Of a DNA stretch of 64,000 bases, positions 43,711 through 52,572 are shown one piece after another; the first letter of the stretch is position 1, and every line of letters starts with the position of its first letter. The stretch covers positions 2,387,001 to 2,451,000 of the forward strand of contig NZ_CP054856.1 of assembly GCF_018417475.1 (NCBI RefSeq), in the 5' to 3' direction. The notes beneath the pieces were generated by a model, which searched no databases, was not told where the DNA came from, and worked only from the letters and a program-made list of their open reading frames with translations. The stretch comes from Novosphingobium decolorationis. GTDB lineage: Bacteria; Pseudomonadota; Alphaproteobacteria; Sphingomonadales; Sphingomonadaceae. The position numbers and the translations under genes were made by a program.

Positions 43711-44484
43711 ATGAAGCGCCTTGCTCTTTTCTCGGCCCTCATGGGCCAGGTCGCCCCGGCCCGTGCGGCAACGGCAACGGACCTGCCCACAGATCCGCTC
43801 GGCTCACCGATGTGGACCTATCATGCCGAGCGCCTTTTCGCAGGCGCGCGCGTCGTCTTCGATGCGCAGGTGGGACTCGCGATCCCGGGCATTGCCGAGA
43901 ACCAGCGCATCTTCCCGGTCATGGTCGATGCGCGCGCCCTGCCCGATGTCACCCGTCTGCTGATCTTCGCCGATCTCAACCCGATCCCGCTTGCCATCGA
44001 CTACCGCCCGCTGGCCGCGCGTTCGTTCCTGGCAACGCGCATCAAGCTCGACCAGCGCACCCCGGTACGCGCCGCAGTGCAGACCCGGGACGGCACCTGG
44101 CATGTCGCGGGGCAGTGGATCGATGCGGCAGGCGGAGGCTGCTCGGCCCCGCCGGTCAGCCGGGTGAAGGGCGACTGGGCCGAACACCTGGGCGAGATGC
44201 GCGGGCAAACCTGGGCGGAAGGCGAGGACACGCGCCTGCGCCTGACCTTGCGCCACCCGATGGACACAGGGCTTGTCGAGAACATTCCCGCCTACAATCT
44301 GGAGACGCTGCGCGTGCTGGGCGAGGACGGGCGCGAACGTGCCCATGTCGCCGTCTCGGGCGCGGTGGCCGAGGACCCGGCCTTCACGCTGCTCCTGGCC
44401 GGGCGCGAAGCGCGCTACCGGGTCATCGCGCGCGACACCTCGGGCCGCGAGTTCGAAGCCAGGATCGAAGGCCCCACGCCATGA
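43711..44484 (+). CDS. Quinoprotein dehydrogenase-associated SoxYZ-like carrier
   Basis: A 257-residue periplasmic protein with a short signal peptide (MKRLALFSALMGQVAPARA). Residues about 30-130 resemble SoxY and the rest SoxZ (LRLTLRHPMDTGLVENIPAYNLETLRVLG). It belongs to the fusion family found beside PQQ alcohol dehydrogenases and is not part of thiosulfate oxidation. The SoxY swinging-arm Cys motif is replaced by GGGCSAP. The stop overlaps the next gene (ATGA). Confidence 0.87.
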   Translation: MKRLALFSALMGQVAPARAATATDLPTDPLGSPMWTYHAERLFAGARVVFDAQVGLAIPGIAENQRIFPVMVDARALPDVTRLLIFADLNPIPLAIDYRPLAARSFLATRIKLDQRTPVRAAVQTRDGTWHVAGQWIDAAGGGCSAPPVSRVKGDWAEHLGEMRGQTWAEGEDTRLRLTLRHPMDTGLVENIPAYNLETLRVLGEDGRERAHVAVSGAVAEDPAFTLLLAGREARYRVIARDTSGREFEARIEGPTP

Positions 44485-45443
44485 CCCTTTCGCGCCGCAC
44501 GATGGTGGCCGGGGCGATGGCCCTCCCCGCGCTCGCCCCTGCCCTTGCCCCCGCTCTTGCCAGAGCCGAAGTCTTCGCCGGGAGCTATGCCCCACGGGCC
44601 GAGGCAATCGGCGATGGTGTCTGGATGGTGCGCGGCGCTGACGCGCCGATCCTGTTCAAGAACGGCGGCGCCATTGCCAACAGCGCGTTCCTGGCAACCG
44701 ATGCGGGCACCGTGCTGTTCGATCCGGGAGTCTCGCTCGCCCATGGCACGGCGCTCGCCACGCTGGCCCGTCGCACGACCGGGCGGGAGGTCGCGCGTGT
44801 CTATGTCAGCCACCTCCACCCCGACCACGCGATGGGCGCGGCCGCGTTCGATCCCGCCATCGTCCATGCCCTTCCCGCCACGCGCGAGGGCCTGCTGCGC
44901 GATGTGGAGGGGTTTTCCGATGCCATGTACCGCCTGCTTGCCGACTGGATGAAGGGCACCCAGATCGCGCTGCCCCGGGGCGATGTGGCCGCGGGCGAAG
45001 TAACCTTTGGAGGACGCACCTTCCAGCTCCTGGCGCTGGACGGGCACAGCGGGGGCGATCTGGCCCTGCTCGACCATGCTACGGGCACGCTGCTTGCCGG
45101 CGATCTCGTCTTCCACGACCGTGCGCCGTCCACGCCGCACGCCGACCTTGATCGCTGGCGCCGGGCGCTGGAAACACTGCAGGCGCTCTCCCACCGGCAG
45201 CTCCTGCCCGGCCATGGCCCGCCCGATACGGGCGCACGCGCCATCGCGCAGACCCGTGACTGGCTGGACTGGCTGGAGAGCTTCTTACGCGAAGCCGTGA
45301 CCCGCGGCCTGTCGATGGTGGAGGCCGGATACACCGAGATCCCGCCCCGCTTCGCCCCGCTCAAGGCCGCGCGCTATGAACTGGAGCGCAGCGTCAGCCA
45401 TCTCTACCCCGCGCTTGAGGCCGAGCTGCTCCCCGCCCTCTGA
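44481..45443 (+). CDS. Quinoprotein relay-system zinc metallohydrolase
   Basis: A 320-residue metallo-beta-lactamase-fold protein with an N-terminal Tat/Sec-like signal (LSRRTMVAGAMALPALAPALAPALARA). The metal site SHLHPDHAMG and later HSGGDLAL, GDLVFHD and LPGHGP follow the family order. It belongs to the enzymes co-occurring with PQQ dehydrogenases and the SoxYZ-like carrier. The reaction is unknown. Translationally coupled to the carrier gene. Confidence 0.88.
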   Translation: MTLSRRTMVAGAMALPALAPALAPALARAEVFAGSYAPRAEAIGDGVWMVRGADAPILFKNGGAIANSAFLATDAGTVLFDPGVSLAHGTALATLARRTTGREVARVYVSHLHPDHAMGAAAFDPAIVHALPATREGLLRDVEGFSDAMYRLLADWMKGTQIALPRGDVAAGEVTFGGRTFQLLALDGHSGGDLALLDHATGTLLAGDLVFHDRAPSTPHADLDRWRRALETLQALSHRQLLPGHGPPDTGARAIAQTRDWLDWLESFLREAVTRGLSMVEAGYTEIPPRFAPLKAARYELERSVSHLYPALEAELLPAL

Positions 45444-45476
45444 AAAGTCCCGGACATGGTCTCCGGCGGGCAGGCG

Positions 45477-46532
45477 TCAATCGCAGGCGAGGATTTCGCC
45501 TTGCGTGGTGCTGTCGAGGCTGGTGAGGAGAAGTTCGTCGAGGAACGGCTTGTGGCCCACCCCGATCAGCACGACCATCGCCCCGCCGACGGCCGAGGCG
45601 CTGGCGTGGCGAACATGGGCGGCGATGCGGTGGTTCCGCTCATCCCAGGCGGCCTCCCGGATACGGCCCATATCGCCCTCGAACTCCAGGCGATTGGGCA
45701 AGTCGAACTGCCCGCGCACATCCGCAGCACCAAAGCTCTGCGCGTTGATATGGCAATAGACAGGCAGGAGGTCGCCCTTTGTGATAGCGCGATCTGTGAT
45801 CTCTTCCTGCTCCACGAAATGGGGCATCTGCGTGACCGGCGGCGCCTTGGCAAAGGCGGCCTGGAGCTCCTTCATTCGGGGCAGGATCAGGCGCTTGTCC
45901 AGGTGCGAATCGATCGACCAGAGTTTCGCAAGGCCCAGCTTTCTGGCCGCGGCCAAGGCCACGCTCACCCGCTCGTTCATCGAGGTACGCTGCGTGTCGA
46001 GATAGCGCGCCGCTTCCTGGTCGAGCGCGTCCGCAGCGATGCGTTCGCGATAGAGCAGGGCCGTTTCGGGCTGATAGGCAGCCAGGGCAATGTCCAGCCG
46101 CTCCAGGCATTCCTCCTGCGTCAGACCTGCGGACCCGCTCGTCCACGCAGAGGTCACTTCCGCCGCTTCGAGAGCGCCCATGCCCGTGCGGGACTGGGCG
46201 GCAGCGGCGATTTTCAGCAACGTGGGGCCCACGAACTGCTCGAGCGCCGGTGCGAGGAGAGGACTTGCCTGCATGGTCACGATCTCGAGCGCCGAGAGTC
46301 GCTCTATGCCGATGACGCGCGCCTTCGCGGCCACAATCTGGTCGACGACCGTTTTGACGTGCGAGGGGGTGACATCCTCAAGAGCGCTGAGATGCGGCGT
46401 TCCCAGAACCATGATGGATGTCAGCTTTTCGGGCGGGACCGATGAGTAGCTGCGGATATCCGCTATCTGCGCCAGGGCCGTCGTGGGCAGAAGGGCGGCC
46501 AGCAGGGCCGCCGTCATGGCCTGGAAAATCAC
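45477..46532 (-). CDS. DUF5694 exported protein
   Basis: A 351-residue protein with a signal peptide (MIFQAMTAALLAALLPTTALAQ). It shows the DUF5694 pattern: IMVLGTPHLSALEDVTPSHVKTVVDQIVAAKARVIGIERL and the ending VVLIGVGHKPFLDELL, reminiscent of TraB/GumN-like proteins. Function is unknown. It is convergent with the metallohydrolase gene and lacks the regulon motif upstream, so it may not belong to the cluster. Confidence 0.75.
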   Translation of the reverse strand: MIFQAMTAALLAALLPTTALAQIADIRSYSSVPPEKLTSIMVLGTPHLSALEDVTPSHVKTVVDQIVAAKARVIGIERLSALEIVTMQASPLLAPALEQFVGPTLLKIAAAAQSRTGMGALEAAEVTSAWTSGSAGLTQEECLERLDIALAAYQPETALLYRERIAADALDQEAARYLDTQRTSMNERVSVALAAARKLGLAKLWSIDSHLDKRLILPRMKELQAAFAKAPPVTQMPHFVEQEEITDRAITKGDLLPVYCHINAQSFGAADVRGQFDLPNRLEFEGDMGRIREAAWDERNHRIAAHVRHASASAVGGAMVVLIGVGHKPFLDELLLTSLDSTTQGEILACD

Positions 46533-46715
46533 GTCCTCGCACTCTCCTTGTCGCTCGCCGGATCTGCGCGTCCCCCGGCGCGCGCCGCCAATGACGCGGA
46601 GCGTCGGTCAGGTCACGACCGGCACCGGTGCGACACCCTAAGTCAACGCCACCGGAGCAGACAAGAAAAGTTGAGATGCAATCACTTATGCAATCGCTGA
46701 CATGGCGATCACCGT

Positions 46716-47234
46716 TCAGAGCATGCGCTTGAGGATATCGTCCTTGAGCATGAAATGGTGGCGCAGCGCCGCAAGGGCGTGGCCGGCGACAAGCGCGATC
46801 AGGAGGTAGCCGCCGATCTCGTGCGCTTCGTGCCCCAGACCTGCGAGCAGGCTGTCCTTCACCACCGGCAGGCGGGGGATGTCGAACAGGCCAAACCAGG
46901 TCAGCGGATAGGGACTGGCCGAAGACATGATCCAGCCCGTCAGCGGCATCGCGATCATGAAGAGATAGAGCACGACGTGGACCAGATGCGCAAGGCCGAC
47001 TTCGGCCCGTGTCATCGTCGCGGGATAGGCGGGCGCGGTCCAGGCCATGCGCCAGCCCAGCCGCACCAGCGAGAGCACCAGAACGCTCATCCCCACCGCC
47101 TTGTGCAGCGGCATGATCGAGATGACCCCGTCCAGCGGCTCGTGCAGCAGGCCCCCTGCGATATTGGCGATAATCAGCAGCGCAATCAGCCAGTGCAGCG
47201 TGCGCGCACCTGCATTGTACCGTACGGTCCCCAT
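46716..47234 (-). CDS. Cytochrome b561-type membrane protein
   Basis: A 172-residue protein with four membrane helices and the heme-binding His pattern of bacterial cytochrome b561: RTLHWLIALLIIANIAGGLL, LHKAVGMSVLVLSLVRLGWR, HLVHVVLYLFMIAMPLTGWI and HEIGGYLLIALVAGHALAALRHH. It probably passes electrons between quinone and periplasmic partners. ATG 47234 is used; it follows the TonB receptor by 4 bases and is co-transcribed. Confidence 0.88.
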   Translation of the reverse strand: MGTVRYNAGARTLHWLIALLIIANIAGGLLHEPLDGVISIMPLHKAVGMSVLVLSLVRLGWRMAWTAPAYPATMTRAEVGLAHLVHVVLYLFMIAMPLTGWIMSSASPYPLTWFGLFDIPRLPVVKDSLLAGLGHEAHEIGGYLLIALVAGHALAALRHHFMLKDDILKRML

Positions 47235-47238
47235 GTCC

Positions 47239-49302
47239 TCACATCCCCCAACGCAGCCCCGCCCACAGCGTGCGGGGCACACCTGTATCCATAGACCCTG
47301 CCTGGTTGCGCGTCACGATGGTTTCGTCGGTCACGTTCTCGGCGCGCAGCACCAGACTGGCCTTCCCGCCAAGCGGAACCTGCGCGAAGAGATCGAGCGT
47401 TGTGGCCGCGCGCAGCACGTCGCTTTCCCGGTCGTCCTCGTACTGCGCGCCGACATGGCGCAGCGTGGCCGCGATCCGCCACCCCTCCTTCGGCTCCAGC
47501 CCGAGCGTGGCCGAAGTGACGAAGTTCGGGGTCTGCGAAGGGCGCAAGCCGTCCAGATCGGCCGAGGCGCCCTGCCCATCCACCTTACTCTCGTTCCACA
47601 GCAGCGAACCGTCGAACCGCACGATCCCGCGCGCCAGATGCGCGCCCAGCTCGATCCCCTGCGCAGCGATGGCAGGCAGGTTCTGGCGCTGGCGCACGTT
47701 GGGCGCCAGCGTGACATTGGCGATGGCGTGCTTCACGCGGTTGTCGAAGGCGGTCAGCGTGAACGTCATCCCTGACATGGGCGTCAGATCGAGCCCGGCC
47801 TCGTAGCCCTCCAGCCTCTCGCTGCGCAGCTGCGCGTTGGCCTCAGTGACCACAGGAAAGACCACGAAGGGCCGGTAGAGTTCGTTGAGCGTGGGCAAGC
47901 GCAGGCCGGAATAGGCCGCCGCCCGCAGGGCCAGCGCCTCGCTCAGCGCCAGCCGCGCGCCGCTACGCCAAGTCACCGTCCAGTCCGCCTGCCTGGCGTA
48001 GTCGGTGCGCCCGGTCGGCGTCCCTTGCGCATCGCGCGTGGCGTAATAGCCGCCCGCAATGACCGTGCGATCCGCGCGCACGCCTCCGGTAAGGGTGAGC
48101 GCGCCGGGGCGCCAGTCGTCCTCGGCGAAGAACCCGAGGTCACTGTTCACCCCGCCCGCCTGGCGCCGCTCGGTCACGTTGCCCGAAAAGGCGCTGATCG
48201 CGATCTCGTTCATCGTGCCCGAGGAGCGCCGCCAGTCGGTCCCCAGGCGCAGCGTGTGCGCATCGCCTACGGGCGGGCGCAGCTCGAACTTGCCGCCGAT
48301 CCCCGTCGCCGGGGTCTTGTACTGGTCGAGCACGGGGGTGAAGCGGCTGGAGGAGATGACCGTGTTGGCAAAATTGCGCGCCTGGACATAGGCCAGCGCG
48401 TCGAACTGCCAGGCGCCGCGCCCGACGAGACGCAGGCTCGCGTCCTGCCCCTCACTCGCGCTATCGGCGCCGGCAAAGCGCAAGGTGCGATCGTCGCGGA
48501 AGATCAGGCCGCGCGCCTGGAGCTCTACGTCCTCGCGGATCGGGACGACGGTTCGCAGGCCCAGCGACCAGGATTCGTAGCGCGCCCGTACGCTCGCCTC
48601 GGCGCGCTGATCGCGCGGGGTCGTCCAGAAGCCCTTGCCCCGGTCCCAGCGGCCCGAGACGACCGCAAAACCGCTGCCCAGCTGGGGCGCGATGGCTGCG
48701 CTCAGCTCGCTCTCGCCGCGCTGGTTGCCAAGTGCACTGGCGGTGAGGAGGCCCAGCTGCTCTGCACCTGCGCTTTCCAGTTCGATTGTGCCCGAAAGCG
48801 CGCCGCCGCCAAAGGGGCCCGAGCCCCCGCCGCGCGTCACCCGCACCGCGCCCAGCGTGTCAGGCGAAAGCGCGGTGAGCGGAATATACCCGAAGAAGGG
48901 ATCGGCCATCGGCAAACCGTCAAGGAGGACGAGCGCGCGGCTGGTGGCGTTGCCGCCCAGTGCGCGCAAGGTCACCCCTTGCGCGGAAGGGTTGGACGAG
49001 CGGCTGTCCGCGCGGCGGAACTGCTGGAAGCCCGCGACCGAGGAGAGCACGTCTTCGGCCCGGCCCGAGGCCGACGAGACGATGTCCCGGCGTTCCAGGG
49101 TGCGGGTTGAATAGGCCGGGCGTCCGGGCGTCTCGGAAAGACCGCGCCCGGTGACGAGGATCTCGCCCGCGAACGCGGCGTCGTCGGCATCCTCGGCGTG
49201 GGCAGGCGAGGAAAGGGACGTGGAGGCAAGCAGGGCCAGCGCCAGCGCGCTGGCAGCCATCTGCGCAGCGCGCGCGCGCCGCTTGGGAGTGAAGTCATCC
49301 AT
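47239..49302 (-). CDS. TonB-dependent receptor
   Basis: A 687-residue outer-membrane receptor. It has a signal peptide (AASALALALLASTSLSSPAHA), a TonB-box-like GEILVTGRG, a plug domain (RDIVSSASGRAEDVLSSVAGF ... TSRALVLLDGLPMADPFFGYIP, VRVTRGGGSGPFGGGALSGTIEL), and a 22-strand barrel ending in an aromatic (LWAGLRWGM). It lies inside the quinoprotein cluster beside cytochrome b561. The substrate is unknown; a metal needed by the dehydrogenase is a reasonable guess. Confidence 0.9.
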   Translation of the reverse strand: MDDFTPKRRARAAQMAASALALALLASTSLSSPAHAEDADDAAFAGEILVTGRGLSETPGRPAYSTRTLERRDIVSSASGRAEDVLSSVAGFQQFRRADSRSSNPSAQGVTLRALGGNATSRALVLLDGLPMADPFFGYIPLTALSPDTLGAVRVTRGGGSGPFGGGALSGTIELESAGAEQLGLLTASALGNQRGESELSAAIAPQLGSGFAVVSGRWDRGKGFWTTPRDQRAEASVRARYESWSLGLRTVVPIREDVELQARGLIFRDDRTLRFAGADSASEGQDASLRLVGRGAWQFDALAYVQARNFANTVISSSRFTPVLDQYKTPATGIGGKFELRPPVGDAHTLRLGTDWRRSSGTMNEIAISAFSGNVTERRQAGGVNSDLGFFAEDDWRPGALTLTGGVRADRTVIAGGYYATRDAQGTPTGRTDYARQADWTVTWRSGARLALSEALALRAAAYSGLRLPTLNELYRPFVVFPVVTEANAQLRSERLEGYEAGLDLTPMSGMTFTLTAFDNRVKHAIANVTLAPNVRQRQNLPAIAAQGIELGAHLARGIVRFDGSLLWNESKVDGQGASADLDGLRPSQTPNFVTSATLGLEPKEGWRIAATLRHVGAQYEDDRESDVLRAATTLDLFAQVPLGGKASLVLRAENVTDETIVTRNQAGSMDTGVPRTLWAGLRWGM

Positions 49303-49445
49303 GGCTGCGACCTTTTCCGGGTGACGAGGGGGGATATGTCGGGACAATGTGGTCCCGGAAGACCTGTCCTGCGGACAACCGGCCTTCCGGGAAGATACCG
49401 GGGACGCACAGCGCCCCCGGTTCGGTGGTGCCTCGGGGAAAGCGC

Positions 49446-50843
49446 CTAGAAGAAGAGGATGCCGCCCATGGCAAGCGCATCGCTCTCGGCCTCGTTGCCC
49501 GAATGGGCCTCGGCCTTGGAGTGGATGTACTCGCCGATCAGCGTCACCCAGCTGGTCAGGCTGTAGCGCACCTGGCCGACATAGCTGGAGTTGGTCCTGA
49601 CGAGGTCCGGGTTGGCGAGCGCGTCGGCCGGGTTGGCAAAATCAAGCGAACTCTCGCCATAGCTGCCGCCCACCGCGAACTTGCCAAAGGTGGCGAGGCC
49701 CTGGACGTAGAAGCCATCGCTCGAACGCGGGTTGCCTTGCGCGTCGGTGTCGAACAGGCCCAGCACGGTCGTGCCCAGACCCTTGGCGGTGTAGTAGTAG
49801 CCGGTCACCGCGATGGGGCCCGCCGTGACCTTGGCGCCCATGTCGAGCCCGCGCCCGGTGTAATCGCCGCCGGTCAGCATGTCGTGCTTCTGGGTGATGC
49901 CGGATGCCCACAGGTGCGCTCCCACGCCGCCGAACTGGCCGTCGTAGGTGAGCTTGCCCTGGAAGCCGGGCTCGGAGTTGGCCTGCGCCGGCCCCGTCAG
50001 CGAGGAGAGCGGCTGGAACACGCCGACTGCGGCCTGGAAACCGCCCAGCTTGGGGCTGGTATAAGTGATCTGCGGCTGGAAATCGGTGTAGATGTAGCCC
50101 GAGCCGATGCGGCCCAGTGTGGTATTGGCGGGCGCCACGTTGCCTCCGGGCGAGCCCGAGGAGAGCAGCGTGATGTCGTTGAGGATCGCGTCGGAACCGA
50201 ACAGGCCGATGTCGCGGCCCAGCTTGACCGTGCCGAAATTCGCGCGGCCAAAGCTCATGTAGGTCTGGCGCGCGTCGATGCCGGAGGTGGCGAGCGCGGT
50301 GGGCTGGCCGCCGTTGTTGGCGCCCAGCGTCCCCCAGGCGGCCGAGTTGATGCCGGGGTAGAGGCCGAAGAAGGCGTTGATGTCCCAGCCTGCCTGCTGG
50401 GTGGAGACCGAGACCGTCAGGAAGCCGGGAAGAAGGCCGTTGCGCACCGCGCTCGAATTCTTCGTACCCACGCTGGCGATGCCGCCCACGACCGGGGTGG
50501 TGGCCGAGGGCGTATCGGGATTGTCGTGAACGTAGAAGCCGTTGACCGAGCCTGCGAACTGGATCGTGGCCGGACCGACCTCGAAGCCGATGCCGCTCTG
50601 GGTGCGCTTGACGAGAAGGCCAGTGTCGACCTCGCCGCCCTGCACGGCCACGGCCGGAGCAGGCGTAGTCTCGGCCTCGGTGGCCTCTTCGGCGAGGAGT
50701 TCGTTGTACTCCTCGTCGGTCAGGATACCTTTTTCATGCAGACGCTTGAGCAGGGTCTCGCCCGTACCGGCAAAGACCGGCGTCGTGGACATGGCGATAG
50801 CCCCCAGCGCAGCGGTGCTGCGCAGCATGATCTTGCCGATCAT
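49446..50843 (-). CDS. Outer-membrane porin
   Basis: A 465-residue protein with a signal peptide (LRSTAALGAIAMSTTPVFA), a short coiled-coil segment (ETLLKRLHEKGILTDEEYNELLAEE) and then a beta-barrel with a terminal Phe (AMGGILFF), the usual outer-membrane insertion signal. It probably admits small alcohols or organic acids. A regulon motif lies 75 bases upstream. Confidence 0.85.
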   Translation of the reverse strand: MIGKIMLRSTAALGAIAMSTTPVFAGTGETLLKRLHEKGILTDEEYNELLAEEATEAETTPAPAVAVQGGEVDTGLLVKRTQSGIGFEVGPATIQFAGSVNGFYVHDNPDTPSATTPVVGGIASVGTKNSSAVRNGLLPGFLTVSVSTQQAGWDINAFFGLYPGINSAAWGTLGANNGGQPTALATSGIDARQTYMSFGRANFGTVKLGRDIGLFGSDAILNDITLLSSGSPGGNVAPANTTLGRIGSGYIYTDFQPQITYTSPKLGGFQAAVGVFQPLSSLTGPAQANSEPGFQGKLTYDGQFGGVGAHLWASGITQKHDMLTGGDYTGRGLDMGAKVTAGPIAVTGYYYTAKGLGTTVLGLFDTDAQGNPRSSDGFYVQGLATFGKFAVGGSYGESSLDFANPADALANPDLVRTNSSYVGQVRYSLTSWVTLIGEYIHSKAEAHSGNEAESDALAMGGILFF

Positions 50844-50917
50844 CGTTCATCCCCTCCTGAGGTTTATGTGTCGTCTTTTCCTGCGACTGTTCTCAGCATG
50901 GGAGCGGATGGGAATGT

Positions 50918-50934
50918 GCGAAATTGGACTTTGG
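50918..50934 (-). promoter_or_regulatory. Quinoprotein regulon motif, site 3
   Basis: On the minus strand this reads CCAAAGTCCAATTTCGC, 75 bases upstream of the porin start, matching CCAWRGTNCAAT. Confidence 0.6.
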
Positions 50935-50968
50935 GACGAACTGACCCGGTTCGGTGCAAACCGCGCCC

Positions 50969-51955
50969 TCAGTGGCCCAGCGCGACGCCCCAGGGGCCTT
51001 TTCCGGCAGGGATCGTGGCGATGACCTCCCGCATCGCAATGTCGATGAGGGACAGCGTGTCGCTCGCCCCGTTGGCGACCAGCGCGCTCCCGCCATCGGG
51101 CAGGATCGCCAGGTGCCAAGGGCGTTCGCCCACGGGGACATAGCCGCGCACTTCCCCGCTCGCGACATCGACCACGGCCACCGCGTTCGCGCGTCCCAGC
51201 GCCACCACGGCGGTTCGGCCGTCGGGCGTGAAGCGGATGCCGCAGGGCATGACCTTGTAGGCGGGCACTCCCGGCGGCGCGAAGGCGATGGTGCGCGTGA
51301 TCGTGCGCGTCGCAACATCGGCAATGTGGACCGTGCCCGCCATTTCCGCCCCGATCCAGACCTGTGTGCCATCGGGCGTGAACTCGACATGGCGCGGGCG
51401 CGCGTCGGTCTCCATTTCCAGGCGGACCTCGTGGCTGGCGACATCGACCCAGGCGACGGTGTTGTCCTCCTCGCTCGTCACGAGCAGCCATGTGCCGTCC
51501 GGGCTCTGCGCGATGCCTTCGGGCTCCTCGCCCACCGCAACCTGCCAGGCGACCTTGCCTTCCACCAGATCGACCGCGGTTGCCGCCGCGTTGTCCTCAT
51601 TTGCCACGAACAGGTAGCGCCCGTCGAAGGCCGGGAAGAACTGCTCGGGGTCCGCGCCCGAGGGAAGCGTGCGCACGAGCGCGCCCGTTGCCGGGTCGCG
51701 CACCTCGACCGCATTGTCGAGGCTCGCGCAGATGAGAAGATATTTGCCATCGCGCGTCAGCACGATCCCGCGCGGGCGCTGGCCGACCGGCCATTCAGCC
51801 ACGATCGCGCGGCTCTCCAGGTCAACGACCGAGACCGTCGAGCTGCGCTCGTTGCTGATATAGACGCGCGTGCCCGCGCTTGCCGGGGCGCTCGCGGCAA
51901 GCGCTGTTCCAAGGGTCAGAAACGCTGTGAACGCGCGGCGGGCTGACATGTCCAT
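50969..51955 (-). CDS. PQQ-catabolism-associated beta-propeller protein
   Basis: A 328-residue exported protein with a signal peptide (AFTAFLTLGTALAASAPASA) followed by seven YVTN/NHL-type repeats such as VYISNERSSTVSVVDLES, LFVANEDNAAATAVDLVEG and ALVANGASDTLSLIDIA. It belongs to the propeller family linked to PQQ alcohol oxidation; its job is unknown. The start could be ATG 51955 or 51949; GGAGAGG lies just upstream. Confidence 0.85.
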   Translation of the reverse strand: MDMSARRAFTAFLTLGTALAASAPASAGTRVYISNERSSTVSVVDLESRAIVAEWPVGQRPRGIVLTRDGKYLLICASLDNAVEVRDPATGALVRTLPSGADPEQFFPAFDGRYLFVANEDNAAATAVDLVEGKVAWQVAVGEEPEGIAQSPDGTWLLVTSEEDNTVAWVDVASHEVRLEMETDARPRHVEFTPDGTQVWIGAEMAGTVHIADVATRTITRTIAFAPPGVPAYKVMPCGIRFTPDGRTAVVALGRANAVAVVDVASGEVRGYVPVGERPWHLAILPDGGSALVANGASDTLSLIDIAMREVIATIPAGKGPWGVALGH

Positions 51956-52000
51956 GATCCTCTCCATTTGCCTTGCAAACCTAGGCATTTGCGCGCCCCG

Positions 52001-52017
52001 GGCCCATTGCACCTTGG
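52001..52017 (-). promoter_or_regulatory. Quinoprotein regulon motif, site 4
   Basis: On the minus strand this reads CCAAGGTGCAATGGGCC, 46 bases before the beta-propeller gene. Confidence 0.65.
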
Positions 52018-52024
52018 TCTTGTA

Positions 52025-52041
52025 CCATGGTCCAATTGGGG
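52025..52041 (+). promoter_or_regulatory. Quinoprotein regulon motif, site 5
   Basis: CCATGGTCCAATTGGGG, 72 bases before pedF. With site 4 it forms a divergent pair 24 bases apart, one facing each gene. Confidence 0.65.
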
Positions 52042-52112
52042 AAAGTTAAAGGCTTGCGCTAGATCATGGACACCATTCGGGGACGCCTGACCGAGCCCTG
52101 AGGTCGCAGAGG

Positions 52113-52568
52113 ATGACTGACACCATGACGATACGTACAGGCCGCGCGGCCCTGATCGCGGCGGCGGCCATTGCTTCGCTTACCGCAGGCACCAGCCTGC
52201 TGGCCCACGGCAACGTGACCCCCCAGGCGGTCGACACCTCGGCCCTGCCCGACATCGAGGGCGGCAACGACACCTGGATGGCGGAGAACCCCTATTCCGG
52301 CAACGCGACAGCCATTGCCATCGGCGAAAGCGCCTATGGCCAGAACTGCGCGCGCTGCCATGGCCTCGAAGCCATTTCGGGCGGCATCGCCCCGGACCTG
52401 CGCTACCTCGAACCCGGCCCCTCGGGCGATGAATGGTTCGTCGAGCGCTTCCGCAACGGCTCCAGCCACGACGGCAAAGTCTACATGCCACCCTTCGGCG
52501 AGGTACTCGGCCAGAAGGCAGGCTGGGCGATCCGCGCCTGGCTCGAAACCAAGTACACCGACGAGTAA
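52113..52568 (+). CDS. pedF: Cytochrome c-550 PedF
   Basis: A 151-residue periplasmic cytochrome c with a signal peptide (AALIAAAAIASLTAGTSLLAHG), heme motif NCARCHG and Met ligand in VYMPPFGEVLG. It matches the PedF/ExaB group that takes electrons from the PQQ alcohol dehydrogenase. The HGNVTPQAVDTSALPDI segment after the signal is family-typical. First gene of a pair with the binding-protein gene four bases downstream. Confidence 0.9.
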   Translation: MTDTMTIRTGRAALIAAAAIASLTAGTSLLAHGNVTPQAVDTSALPDIEGGNDTWMAENPYSGNATAIAIGESAYGQNCARCHGLEAISGGIAPDLRYLEPGPSGDEWFVERFRNGSSHDGKVYMPPFGEVLGQKAGWAIRAWLETKYTDE

Positions 52569-52572
52569 ACCG

